Source: Lucinisca nassula
Taxonomy: Eukaryota > Mollusca > Bivalvia > Lucinida > Lucinidae
Reading direction: 5' to 3'
DNA: 64,000 bases
Assembly: GCA_963580285.1 (NCBI GenBank)
Contig: OY757014.1
Coordinates: forward strand, 20,748,088-20,812,087
Below the pieces are notes generated by a model. The model saw only the letters and a list, made by a program, of their open reading frames with translations. It did no database searches and was not told where the DNA came from. Each line of letters begins with the position of its first letter. Position 1 is the stretch's first letter. Both the position numbers and the translations under genes were made by a program. Positions 10,476-22,597 of this stretch are shown here, in pieces.

Positions 10476-10887
10476 CATATAGCCCCGGCCATCGTGCCCC
10501 CCCCCCCCCCCCAAAAAAAAAAAAATGACCGTAACTTGCGTCTCAATCTATATACTGAGTCGGTCACACTTGGCCGTAAACTCAGCTATCAGCTAAAATA
10601 AATACTATGATGCCAACGGGCATGTGGGTATTTTAACATGTTGAGAATGTTTCGACGACGGACCGTATTGCATGTTACCCTACAGTATGGCAGTAGATCC
10701 GCCGCTATACAATGTACTAAATGACCGAACTTTTCATTGCGTATAATTCCTTATGTTATTGTTTTTCATTCCGACTCCGCTGTTACTTTGTCTACTGTTC
10801 GTAACGAAATACACTGATTATTATTTTTAAGGATTTAGCTCATTATCAACCTCTTCAACACTGTATAGGTCATAATATATAGTTGCA
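10476..10887. other. C/A homopolymer run and LINE 3' end scrap, otherwise nothing
   Basis: A C-run then A-run lies at 10,497-10,525. After it, ATATACTGAGTCGGTCACAC (about 10,549) matches the minus-strand LINE 3' end at 8738. No gene is seen up to the ATG at 10,888. Confidence 0.5.
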
Positions 10888-11460
10888 ATGGCTACAAGTG
10901 GCGCTCTGAAAGTTTCAGTGTTTGGACATAGTTTCGTGAAAAGGCTCAATTATTTCATTGCTGATAATCCAACATGCCCAAATCTAGGTTTGCCACCATC
11001 CGAATTTGCAGTAGGTGTTTACGGTATCGGGGGTTTAAATCGTTTTACCGACAACCGTTTGCACAGGTATGATGAGAAGGCTTCGAGGCAGTGATATATT
11101 CTAGATTTGGGTTCCAACTGCCTTTGCGACCCAACCATAGGTGTTTTGACCTTTGTTGATAAGCTGCTAAAATATGTGGAAACATTGCAGACTGATTTTG
11201 AGGTGAAAGTGGTAGCTGTGACACAGATCCTAAAAAGGGCAAAAGAGCCATACCCTGGTTACAACAATAAGGTTGTTATAGTGAATGAATATATAGAGTA
11301 TCTTCTGCAGAGAGGTCTCTATGTAGGCATTTACTGGTGGCACCATAGAGGATTATGGCTGTCCGACAATTTTTCATTTGACGGCATACATTTGTCATGG
11401 GGTGTAGGCTACCCAAAATATTATAGAAGCATCCGAGATCAAGATGCAGTTTTGGAATGA
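10888..11460 (+). pseudogene. SGNH-hydrolase-like protein with a single in-frame TGA
   Basis: Two open segments (10,888-11,094 and from 11,095) lie in the same frame, separated only by TGA at 11,092-11,094. The joined layout matches an SGNH/GDSL fold: VFGHSFVKRL (nucleophile Ser in GHS, residues 12-21), VGVYGIGGL (second block, Gly), ILDLGSNCLCD (third block, GxN), and DGIHLS near the C terminus (catalytic Asp-x-x-His). About 190 residues is the usual size of one SGNH domain. No signal peptide is seen and no partner gene is adjacent. Similar domains are common in mollusc repeat-rich loci, possibly carried by retroelements (inference). The TGA, and the insertion-like GIYWWHHRG wording, make it a recent pseudogene unless the stop is a sequencing error. 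Confidence 0.65.
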
Positions 11461-11518
11461 AGCATAGGCTTTAGAGACTTAATTTTACTAATAGTCAGTC
11501 CTTGGCTTTCTTTAAGAA

Positions 11519-12010
11519 TTTTATGGTCTAAAGGCCAAATCCACACTATTCAGTTCATAATGCCTATGCACACTTTTCGCCTTGCCTACATTCAGTTATT
11601 GTTTTCTTCATTGATAGTTTTGGAGTTTAATGACCCGTTCAACAATACTCAGGTCATATCTAGTAGGTCAGTTAACATATGTACACTTTTCACCTTCAGC
11701 CATACCATTTTTTTCCACCGATGTATCTTTTTAGTTTAACAGTCCAGTCAACACTATTCAGAACATATCGAGCTGTCAGATTAGCTATCCGTACTTTTCA
11801 CATATAGTCAGTCTTGTTGGAGTTTCACAACCAAGTTCACATTTTTCGGGTTATATCCAGCTGGTCAGTTGACCTTTGCACTCTTGTCTTGGGCATGGTT
11901 ATATATATGAAATTGGTTTAACAATACATTGCACTTTCTTTTGCCATAAACTGACAACTGCCCTTCTTGAATCAGCGGATGGGATTCTCTTGACCATTCA
12001 GTTGCAGTTT
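11519..12010 (-). repeat. SINE-B-related array of four ~100-bp modules
   Basis: Four degenerate copies of a GTTTAACNNCCCAGTCAACA...CTGGTCAGTT...CACTTTTCACC module start near 11,519, 11,611, 11,721 and 11,809. They lead into AAACTGACAACTGCCCTTCT at 11,949-11,968, which is the body of SINE family B in the minus orientation (compare 8512). The single-copy SINE has this module once. Confidence 0.6.
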
Positions 12011-12153
12011 CTTGAGTAAGAAAACAAGTAAGTAAGAGAATAATTTTGCCTGTGATTTTATCACTAAACTACAATTAGTCACTGCCTCGAAGTAGAACAG
12101 TCATTCAGAGCCATGAAATTTTGCTACTATACAATATTTTCAATTTCCCTCTT
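12011..12153. other. Short spacer before the satellite
   Basis: No feature recognised between the SINE-like modules and the first satellite unit. Confidence 0.4.
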
Positions 12154-15100
12154 GGTAACAGCTTTGAATTTACATTAACATTTGATAAGGTATGTGTTCT
12201 CTATTGAAAAAAAGCAAGATTGCAACTTTGGTGTCCCATACCCTAACTGTCAGAAGTTGTGACACAATCCCATAGGCCTCATGGCAAACATTATTGTAGA
12301 AACTATTGACACATGAAGTATCATTGAAGTTTTCGGGTTGTAACAGCTTTGATTTTACGGTAAGATAACATACAGTGTATGCTCTCTGTTGAAAATACTG
12401 TAACATTGCAAATTGGGCGTCCCTTATCATAACTTTAAGAAGTTGTGACACAATCCAATATGCCTCTTTGCAAACAGTACTGTAAAACCTAATCACACAT
12501 TGAGTATCATTGAATTATTCAGGTTGTAACAGCTTTGAATTTGCAGTAACGTAACATACTGTATGTGCTCTCTATTGAAAAACAGCAAGATTGCAAATTG
12601 GGCGTCCCATACCATTACTTTCAGAAATTGTGACTACCTCATAGGAAACGTTATTGTTGAAACTATTGACGCATGAAGTGTCATTGAAGTTTTCAGGTTG
12701 TAAAACCTTTGAATTTACAGTAACAGAGCATACTGTACGTGCTTTTTATTGAAACGACAGAAAGTTTGCAACTTGGGCGTCCCATACCATAACTTTTAGA
12801 AGTTGTGACACAATCCGATATGCCTCATTGCAAAACAGTATCGTATCAACTCATCACACATGAAGTATCATTGAATTATTCAGGTTGTAACAGCTTTGAA
12901 TTTATAGTAACATAACATACAGTATGTGCTTTCTTTAAAAAAAAAAAACAGCAATATTACAACTCGGGCGTCCCATACCATATCTTTCCGAAGCTGTGAC
13001 ACAACCACATAGGCCTCATTGAAAACATTATTGAAGAAAATATTGACACATGAAGTATCATTGAAGTTTTCAGGTTGTAACAGCTTCGAATTTACAGTAA
13101 CATAGCATACAGTGCATGCTTTCTATTGAAATAACAGCAAGATTGCTAATTGGGCGTCCCATACAATAACTTCTAGAAGTTGTGACACAATCTCATATGC
13201 CTCATTGCAAGCAGTATTGTAAAACCTCATCACACATGAAGTATCATTGAATTATTCAAGTTGTAACAGCTTTGCATTTACAGTAACATAACATTCAGTA
13301 TGTGCTTTCTATTAAAAAACAGCAAGATTGCACTTCGGGCGTCCCATACCATAACTTTCAGAAATTGTGACACAATCCCATATGCCTCCTTGCAAACATT
13401 ATTGTAGAAACATTTGACACATGAAGTATTATTGAAGTTTTCAGGTTGTAACAGCTTTGAATATACAGTAACATAGCATACAGTACGTGCTTTCCATTGA
13501 AATAACAGCAAGATTGCACTTTTGGCGTCCCATACCACAACTTTCAGAAGTTGTGACACTATCTCATAGTCCTCATTGCAAACATTATTGTAGAAACTTT
13601 TGACATATGAAGTCTCATTAGAGTTTTCAGGTTGTAACACCTTTGAATTTACAGTAACATAACATACAGTGTATGCTTTCTGTTGAAAATACTGCAACAT
13701 TGCAAATTGGGCGCCCCATTCCATAACTTTTAGAAGTTGTGACACAATCCCATATGCCTCGTTGCAAAAAGTATTGTAAAACCTCATCACATGAAGTATC
13801 ACTAAATCATTCAGGTTGTAACAGCGTTGGATTTGCAGTAACATAACATACAGTATGTGCTTTCTATTAAAAACAGCAAGATTGCAACTTGGGCGTCCCA
13901 TACCACAACTTTCAGAAGTTGTGACACAATCTCATAGGCCTCATTGCAAACATTATTAGAGAAACTATTAACACATGAAGTATCATTGAAGTTTTCCGGT
14001 TGTAACACCTTTGAATTTACAGAAACATAGCATACTGTACGTGCTTTTTATTGAAAAGACAGCAAATTTGCAACTTGGGCGTCCCATACCATTACTTTAA
14101 GAAGTTGTGACACAATCCGATATGCCTCATTGCAAACAGTATTGTATCAACTCAATACACATGAAGTAACATTGAATTATTCAGGTTGTAACAGCTTTGA
14201 ATTTACAGTAACATAACATACAGCATGTGCTTTCTATTAAAAAAAAACAGCAAGATTACAACTTGGGCGTCCCATACCATAACTTTCCGAAGCTGTGACA
14301 CAATCTCATAGGCTCCATTGCAAACATTATTGTAGAAACTATTGACACATGAAGTATCATTAAAATTTTCAGGTTGTAACAGCTTTGAATTTACAGTAAC
14401 ATAGCATACAGTACGTGTTTTCTATAGAAATAACAGCAAGATTGCTAATTGGGTGTTCCATACCATAATTTTTAGAAGTTGTGACACAATCTCATATACC
14501 TCATTGCAAGCAGTATTGTAAAACCTCATCACACATGAATTGTCATTGAATTTTTCAGGTTGTAACAGCTTTGTATTTACAGTAACATAACATTCAGTAT
14601 GTGCTTTCTATTAAAAAACTACAAGATTGCACTATGGGCGACCCATACCATAACTTCCAGAAGTTGTGACACAATCCCATATGCCTCCTTGCAAACATTA
14701 TTGAAGAAACATTTGACACATGAAGTATCATTGAACTTTTCTGGTTGTAACAGCTTTGAATTTACAGTAACATAGCATACAGTACGTGCTTTCCATTGAA
14801 ATAACAGCAAGATTGCACTTTTGGCGTCCCATACCACAACTTTCAGAAGTTGTGACACAATCTCATAGGCATCATTGCAAACATTATTGTAGAAACTATT
14901 GATATATGAAGTATCATTGGAATTTTCAGGTTGCAACGCCTTTGAATTTACAGTAACATAACATATAGTGTATGCTTTCTGTTGAAAATACTGCAACATT
15001 GCAAATTGGGCGTCCCATTCCATAACTTTAAGAAGTTGTGACACAATCCCATATGCCTCGTTGCAAAAAGTATTGTAAAACCTCATCACACATGAAGTAT

Positions 15101-17956
15101 CATTAAATTATTCGGGTTGTAACAGCTTTGAATTTACAGTAACATAACATACAGTATGTGCTTTCCATTGAAATAACAGCAAGATTGCACTTTTGGCGTC
15201 CCATACCACAAGTTTCAGAAGTTGTGACACAATCTCATAGGCCTCATTGCAAACATTATTGTAGAAACTTTTGACATATGAAGTATCATTGGAGTTTTCA
15301 GGTTGTAACACCTTTGAACTTACAGTAACATAACATACAGTGTATGCTTTCTGTTCAAAATACTGCAACATTGCAAATTGGGCGCCCCATTCCATACTTT
15401 TTAGAAGTTGTGACACAATCCCATATGCCTCGTCGCAAAAAGTATTATAAAACCTCATCACACATGAAGTATCATTAAATTATTCAGGTTGTAACAGCTG
15501 TGAATTTACAGTAACATAACATACAGTATGTGCTTTCTATTTAAAACAGCAAGATTGCAACTTTGGCGTCCCATATCACAACTTTCAGAAGCTGTGACAC
15601 AATCTCAATAGCCTCATTGCAAACATTATTTGAGAAACTATTGACACATGAAGTATCATTGAAGTTTTCAGGTTGTAACACCTTTGAATTTACAGTAACA
15701 TAGCATACTGTACGTGCTTTTTATTGAAAAGACAGCAAGTTTCCAACTTGGGCGTCCCATACCATTACTTTAAGAAGTTGTGACACAATGCGGTATGCCT
15801 CATTGCAAACAGTATTGTATCAACTCAATACACATGAAGTAACATTGAATTATTCAGGTTGTAACAGCTTTGAATTTACAGTAACATAACATACAGTATG
15901 TGCTTTCTATTGAAAAAAAACAGCAAGATTACAACTCGGGCGTCCTATACCACAACCTTCCGAATCTGTGACACAATCTCATAGTCATCATTGCAAACAT
16001 TATTGTAAAACCTCATCACACATGAATTATCATTGAATGATTCAGGTTGTAACAGCTTTGCATTTACAGTAACATAACATTCCGTATGTGCTTTCTATTA
16101 AAAAAACAACAAGATTGCGCTTTGGGCGTCCCATACTATAACTTTCAGAAGTTGTGACACAATCCAATATGCCTCCTTGCAAACATTATTGCAGAAACAT
16201 TTGACACATGAAGTATCATTGAAATTTTCAGGTTGTAACAGCTTTGGATTTACAGTAACATAGCATACAGTACGTGCTTTCCATTGAAATAACAGCAAGA
16301 TTGCACTTTTGGCGTCCCATACCACAACTTTCAGAAGTTGTGACACAATCTCATAGGCCTCATTGCAAACATTATTGTAGAAACTATTGACATATGAAGT
16401 ATCATTGGAGTTTTCAGGTTGTAACACCTTTGAATTTACAGTAAAATAACATACAGTGTATGCTTTCGGTTGAAAATACTGCAACATTGCAAATTGGGCG
16501 TCCCATTCCATAACTTTTAGAAGTTGTGACACAATCCCATATGCCTCGTTACAAAAAGTATTGTAAAACCTCATCACACATGAAGTATCATTAAATTATT
16601 CGGGTTGTAACAGCTTTGAATTTACAGTAACATAACATACAGTATGTTCTTTCCATTGAAATAACAGCAAGATTGCGCTTTTGGCGTCCCATACCACAAC
16701 TTTCAGAAGTTGTGACACAATCTCATAGGCCTCATCGCAAACATTATTGTAGAAACTTTTGACATATGAAGTATCATTGGAGTTTTCAGGTTGTAACACC
16801 TTTGAATTTACAGTAACATAACATACAGTGTATGCTTTCTGTTGAAAATACTGCAACATTGCAAATTGGGCGCCCCATTCCATACTTTTTAGAAGTTGTG
16901 ACACAATCCCATATGCCTCGTCGCAAAAAGTATTGTAAAACCTCATCACACATGAAGTATCATTAAATTATTCGGGTTGTAACAGCTTTGAATTTACAGT
17001 AACATAACATACAGTATGTGCTTTCCATTGAAATAACAGCAAGATTGCACTTTTGGCGTCCCATACCACAAGTTTCAGAAGTTGTGACACAATCTCATAG
17101 GCCTCATTGCAAACATTATTGTAGAAACTTTTGACATATGAAGTATCATTGGAGTTTTCAGGTTGTAACACCTTTGAACTTACAGTAACATAACATACAG
17201 TGTATTCTTTCTGTTCAAAATACTGCAACATTGCAAATTGGGCGCCCCATTCCATACTTTTTAGAAGTTGTGACACAATCCCATATGCCTCGTCGCAAAA
17301 AGTATTATAAAACCTCATCACACATGAAGTATCATTAAATTATTCAGGTTGTAACAGCTGTGAATTTACAATAACATAACATACAGTATGTGCTTTCTAT
17401 TTAAAACAGCAAGATTGCAACTTTGGCGTCCCATATCACAACTTTCAGAAGCTGTGACACAATCTCAATAGCCTCATTGCAAACATTATTTGAGAAACTA
17501 TTGACACATGAAGTATCATTGAAGTTTTCAGGTTGTAACACCTTTGAATTTACAGTAACATAGCATACTGTACGTGCTTTTTATTGAAAAGACAGCAAGT
17601 TTCCAACTTGGGCGTCCCATACCATTACTTTAAGAAGTTGTGACACAATGCGGTATGCCTCATTGCAAACAGTATTGTATCAACTCAATACACATGAAGT
17701 AACATTGAATTATTCAGGTAGTAACAGCTTTGAATTTACAGTAACATAACATACAGTATGTGCTTTCTATTAAAAAAAACAGCAAGATTACAACTCGGGC
17801 GTCCTATACCACAACCTTCCGAATCTGTGACACAATCTCATAGTCATCATTGCAAACATTATTGTAAAACCTCATCACACATGAATTATCATTGAATGAT
17901 TCAGGTTGTAACAGCTTTGCATTTACAGTAACATAACATTCCGTATGTGCTTTCTA

Positions 17957-18808
17957 TTAAAAAAACAACAAGATTGCGCTTTGGGCGTCCCATACTATAA
18001 CTTTCAGAAGTTGTGACACAATCCAATATGCCTCCTTGCAAACATTATTGCAGAAACATTTGACACATGAAGTATCATTGAAATTTTCAGGTTGTAACAG
18101 CTTTGGATTTACAGTAACATAGCATACAGTACGTGCTTTCCATTGAAATAACAGCAAGATTGCACTTTTGGCGTCCCATACCACAACTTTCAGAAGTTGT
18201 GACACAATCTCATAGGCCTCATTGCAAACATTATTGTAGAAACTATTGACATATGAAGTATCATTGGAGTTTTCAGGTTGTAACACCTTTGAATTTACAG
18301 TAACATAACATACAGTGTATGCTTTCGGTTGAAAATACTGCAACATTGCAAATTGGGCGTCCCATTCCATAACTTTTAGAAGTTGTGATACAATCCCATA
18401 TGCCTCGTTACAAAAAGTATTGTAAAACCTCATCACACATGAAGTATCATTAAATTTCTCGGGTTGTAACAGCTTTGAATTTACAGTAACATAACATACA
18501 GTATGTTCTTTCCATTGAAATAACAGCAAGATTGCGATTTTGGCGTCCCATACCACAACTTTCAGAAGTTGTGACACAATCTCATAGGCCTCATCGCAAA
18601 CATTATTGTAGAAACTTTTGACATATGAAGTATCATTGGAGTTTTCAGGTTGTAACACCTTTGAATTTACAGTAACATAACATACAGTGTATGCTTTCTG
18701 TTGAAAATACTGCAACATTGCAAATTGGGCGCCCCATTCCATACTTTTTAGAAGTTGTGACACAATCCCATATGCCTCGTCGCAAAAAGTATTGTAAAAC
18801 CTCATCAC
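17957..18808 (-). other. Open stretch of 283 codons inside the satellite
   Basis: Four and a half satellite units read through without a stop. The consensus TAG in TTTCAATAGAAAGC is here CAA-CAG/CCG or CAA-TGG in successive units. The frame starts at an ATG-ATG in the CACATGATGAGGTT region. No signal peptide, no domain and no promoter were recognised. It is most simply a by-product of a 186-bp unit with one consensus stop. A near-identical stretch of 295 codons is at 19,783-20,670. Confidence 0.6.
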
Positions 18809-19782
18809 ACATGAAGTATCATTAAATTATTCGGGTTGTAACAGCTTTGAATTTACAGTAACATAACATACAGTATGTGCTTTCCATTGAAATAACAGCA
18901 AGATTGCACTTTTGGCGTCCCATACCACAAGTTTCAGAAGTTGTGACACAATCTCATAGGCCTCATTGCAAACATTATTGTAGAAACTTTTGACATATGA
19001 AGTATCATTGGAGTTTTCAGGTTGTAACACCTTTGAACTTACAGTAACATAACATACAGTGTATTATTTCTGTCTAAAATACTGCAACATTGCAAATTGG
19101 GCGCCCCATTCCATACTTTTTAGAAGTTGTGACACAATCCCATATGCCTCGTCGCAAAAAGTATTATAAAACCTCATCACACATGAAGTATCATTAAATT
19201 ATTCAGGTTGTAACAGCTGTGAATTTACAGTAACATAACATACAGTATGTGCTTTCTATTTAAAACAGCAAGATTGCAAATTTGGCGTCCCATATCACAA
19301 CTTTCAGAAGCTGTGACACAATCTCAATAGCCTCATTGCAAATATTATTTGAGAAACTATTGACACATGAAGTATCATTGAAGTTTTCAGGTTGTAACAC
19401 CTTTGAATTTACAGTAACATAGCATACTGTACGTGCTTTTTATTGAAAAGACAGCAAGTTTCCAACTTGGGCGTCCCATACCATTACTTTAAGAAGTTGT
19501 GACACAATGCGGTATGCCTCATTGCAAACAGTATTGTATCAACTCAATACACATGAAGTAACATTGAATTATTCAGGTTGTAACAGCTTTGAATTTACAG
19601 TAACATAACATACAGTATGTGCTTTCTATTAAAAAAAAACAGCAAGATTACAACTCGGGCGTCCTATACCACAACCTTCCGAATCTGTGACACAATCTCA
19701 TAGTCATCATTGCAAACATTATTGTAAAACCTCATCACACATGAATTATCATTGAATGATTCAGGTTGTAACAGCTTTGCAT

Positions 19783-20670
19783 TTACAGTAACATAACATT
19801 CCGTATGTGCTTTCTATTAAAAAAAAACAACAAGATTGCGCTTTGGGCGTCCCATACTATAACTTTCAGAAGTTGTGACACAATCCAATATGCCTCCTTG
19901 CAAACATTATTGCAGAAACATTTGACACATGAAGTATCATTGAAATTTTCAGGTTGTAACAGCTTTGGATTTACAGTAACATAGCATACAGTACGTGCTT
20001 TCCATTGAAATAACAGCAAGATTGCACTTTTGGCGTCCCATACCACAACTTTCAGAAGTTGTGACACAATCTCATAGGCCTCATTGCAAACATTATTGTA
20101 GAAACTATTGACATATGAAGTATCATTGGAGTTTTCAGGTTGTAACACCTTTGAATTTACAGTAACATAACATACAGTGTATGCTTTCGGTTGAAAATAC
20201 TGCAACATTGCAAATTGGGCGTCCCATTCCATAACTTTTAGAAGTTGTGACACAATCCCATATGCCTCGTTACAAAAAGTATTGTAAAACCTCATCACAC
20301 ATGAAGTATCATTAAATTTCTCGGGTTGTAACAGCTTTGAATTTACAGTAACATAACATACAGTATGTTCTTTCCATTGAAATAACAGCAAGATTGCGCT
20401 TTTGGCGTCCCATACCACAACTTTCAGAAGTTGTGACACAATCTCATAGGCCTCATCGCAAACATTATTGTAGAAACTTTTGACATATGAAGTATCATTG
20501 GAGTTTTCAGGTTGTAACACCTTTGAATTTACAGTAACATAACATACAGTGTATGCTTTCTGTTGAAAATACTGCAACATTGCAAATTGGGCGCCCCATT
20601 CCATACTTTTTAGAAGTTGTGACACAATCCCATATGCCTCGTCGCAAAAAGTATTGTAAAACCTCATCAC
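19783..20670 (-). other. Open stretch of 295 codons inside the satellite
   Basis: This is the higher-order-repeat counterpart of 17,957-18,808, longer at its 3' end because an A-run length change alters the frame after LLFF. It holds four repeats of the 62-residue motif with the alternating FQPKAY/FQQKAY and FQWKAR/FQWKEH variants. Not annotated as a gene, for the reasons given for its twin. Confidence 0.6.
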
Positions 20671-21921
20671 ACATGAAGTATCATTAAATTATTCGGGTTG
20701 TAACAGCTTTGAATTTACAGTAACATAACATACAGTATGTGCTTTCCATTGAAATAACAGCAAGATTGCACTTTTGGCGTCCCATACCACAAGTTTCAGA
20801 AGTTGTGACACAATCTCATAGGCCTCATTGCAAACATTATTGTAGAAACTTTTGACATATGAAGTATCATTGGAGTTTTCAGGTTGTAACACCTTTGAAT
20901 TTACAGTAACATAACATACAGTGTATGCTTTCTGTTAAAAATACTGCAACATTGCAAATTGGGCGCCCCATTCCATACTTTTTAGAAGTTGTGACACAAT
21001 CCCATATGCCTCGTCGCAAAAAGTATTGTAAAACCTCATCACACATGAAGTATCATTAAATTATTCAGGTTGTAACAGCTTTGAATTTACAGTAACATAA
21101 CATACAGTATGTGCTTTCTATTTAAAACAGCAAGATTGCATCTTTGGCGTCCCATATCACAACTTTCAGAAGCTGTGACACAATCTCAATAGTCTCCTTG
21201 CAAACATTATTAGAGAAACTATTGACACATGAAGTATCATTGAAGTTTTCAGGTTGTAACACCTTTGAATTTACAGTATCATAGCATACTGTACGTGCTA
21301 TTTATTGAAAAGACAGCAAGTTTGCAACTTGGGCGTCCCATACCATTACTTTAAGAAGTTGTGACACAATCCGGTATGCCTCATTGCAAACAATATGTAT
21401 CAACTCAATACACATGAAGTATCATTGAATTATTCAGGTTGTAACAGCTTTGAATTTACAGTAACATAACATACAGTATGTGCTTTCTATTAAAAAAAAA
21501 ACAGCAAGATTACAACTCGGGCGTCCTATACCATAACCTTCCGAATCTGTGACACAATCTCATAGCCATCATTGCAAACATTATTGTAGAAACTATTGAC
21601 ACATGAAGTATCATTGAAGTTTTCAGGTTGTAACAGCTTCCAATTTACAGTAACATAGCATACAGTACATGTTTTCTATTGAAATAACAGCAAGATTGCT
21701 AATTGGGCGTCCCATACCATAACTTTTAGAAGTTGTGACACAATCTCATATGCCTCATTGCAAGCAGTATTGTAAAACCTCATCACACACGAATTATCAT
21801 TGAATGATTCAGGTTGTAACAGCTTTGCATTTACAGTAACATAACATTTCGTATGTGCTTTCAATTAAAAAACAACAAGATTGCACTTAGGGCGTCCCAT
21901 ACCATAAGTTTCAGAAGTTGT

Positions 21922-22250
21922 GTGTGTGTGAATTCGGGTTTAACATCGCTTTCAACAATTTTTCAGTCATATCACGACGATGTCTGGTTGCGACAGGGAG
22001 CTCAATGCTCACGTTTATAGTGCTGCCTCACTGAAGTATCATTTCCCAGACACATTACATGATATCACACCCAGTCACATTATCCTGACACTGGATCGAC
22101 CAGTCCTAGCTCTACCCCGTAAATCTGAGTGCCAAACGAGGAGCAGCTAGTACCATTTTTAACGACTTTGGTATGTCGCAGCCCGGGATCGAACCCGAGA
22201 CCTCCCGTTCCCCGGAGCGGACACTCTACCAACTGAGCTATCCGGGCCAG
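21922..22250 (-). mobile_element. tRNA-headed SINE (family D) inserted in the satellite, 16-bp TSD
   Basis: The minus-strand head (about 22,180-22,250) reads GCCCGGATAGCTCAGTTGG with an A box and a B box GGTTCGATCCCGGG. It is the best tRNA-like fold in the window, but the anticodon arm is imperfect. The 3' end is a (CA)n tail at 21,922-21,929. The satellite sequence AGTTYCAGAAGTTGTG is duplicated on both sides (ending at about 21,921 and starting at about 22,251). About 330 bp. Confidence 0.9.
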
Positions 22251-22375
22251 TTCCAGAAGTTGTGACACAATCCCATATGCCTCCTTGCAAACATTATTGC
22301 ATGAACATTTGACACATGAAGTATCATTGAAGTTTTGAGGTTGTAACAGCTTTGAATGTACAGTAACATAGCATA

Positions 22376-22597
22376 ATAATAATAATAATAATAATCGACC
22401 TTATTTATAGAGGGTAACACATTTAGTAAACAAGTACTAATCTTCCATGTGGCCCTCTTTTCCTGGGTAGAAACCAGTACTAAGCAATGTGGATAAAGTT
22501 TCTTGCTCAAGGAAACTACACTTGCCGCTCGTGGGGTTCGAACCCGGTACCTCTCGATCCCGAGGCCGATACTTTACCACTGCACCACAGCACTCCA
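22376..22597 (-). mobile_element. tRNA-headed SINE (family E) inserted in the satellite
   Basis: Minus-strand head GGAGTGCTGTGGTGCAGTGG with B box GGGTTCGAACCCC, body through GAAAAGAGGGCCACATGG, and an (ATT)n tail at 22,376-22,396. It splits the satellite motif AGCATACAGTACG with a short CATA/ATA duplication. The same SINE is at 62,123-62,358. Confidence 0.88.

Larger units (their letters stand above)
15100..21110 (-). repeat. 10-unit higher-order repeat, ~1,860 bp, about 3.2 copies
   Basis: Landmarks recur at 1,860 bp: the open segments ending at 15,461 and 17,321 differ by 1,860; those ending at 16,949, 18,808 and 20,670 differ by 1,859 and 1,862. Blocks are nearly identical across copies, sharing for example the same TTCGGGTTGTAACAGC variant and the same CCTATACCACAACCTTCC variant. 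Neighbouring units inside one block differ much more. This is the pattern of unequal exchange or block amplification. Confidence 0.9.

Noticed and set aside
11092..11094. TGA as selenocysteine in the SGNH-like frame
   Set aside because: No selenocysteine is expected in this fold at that place, and no SECIS-like hairpin was recognised downstream. A pseudogene stop is simpler.
17957..20670. Long satellite frames as real repeat-protein genes
   Set aside because: The open frame follows from a 186-bp unit with one consensus stop. Neighbouring units in the same block carry TAG or frame-shifting A-run changes, and no start context, signal or domain was found. Kept only as a testable question.
22180..22250. 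tRNA gene on the minus strand
   Set aside because: Good A and B boxes, but the anticodon stem is imperfect and a 16-bp target duplication plus a (CA)n tail mark it as a SINE head.
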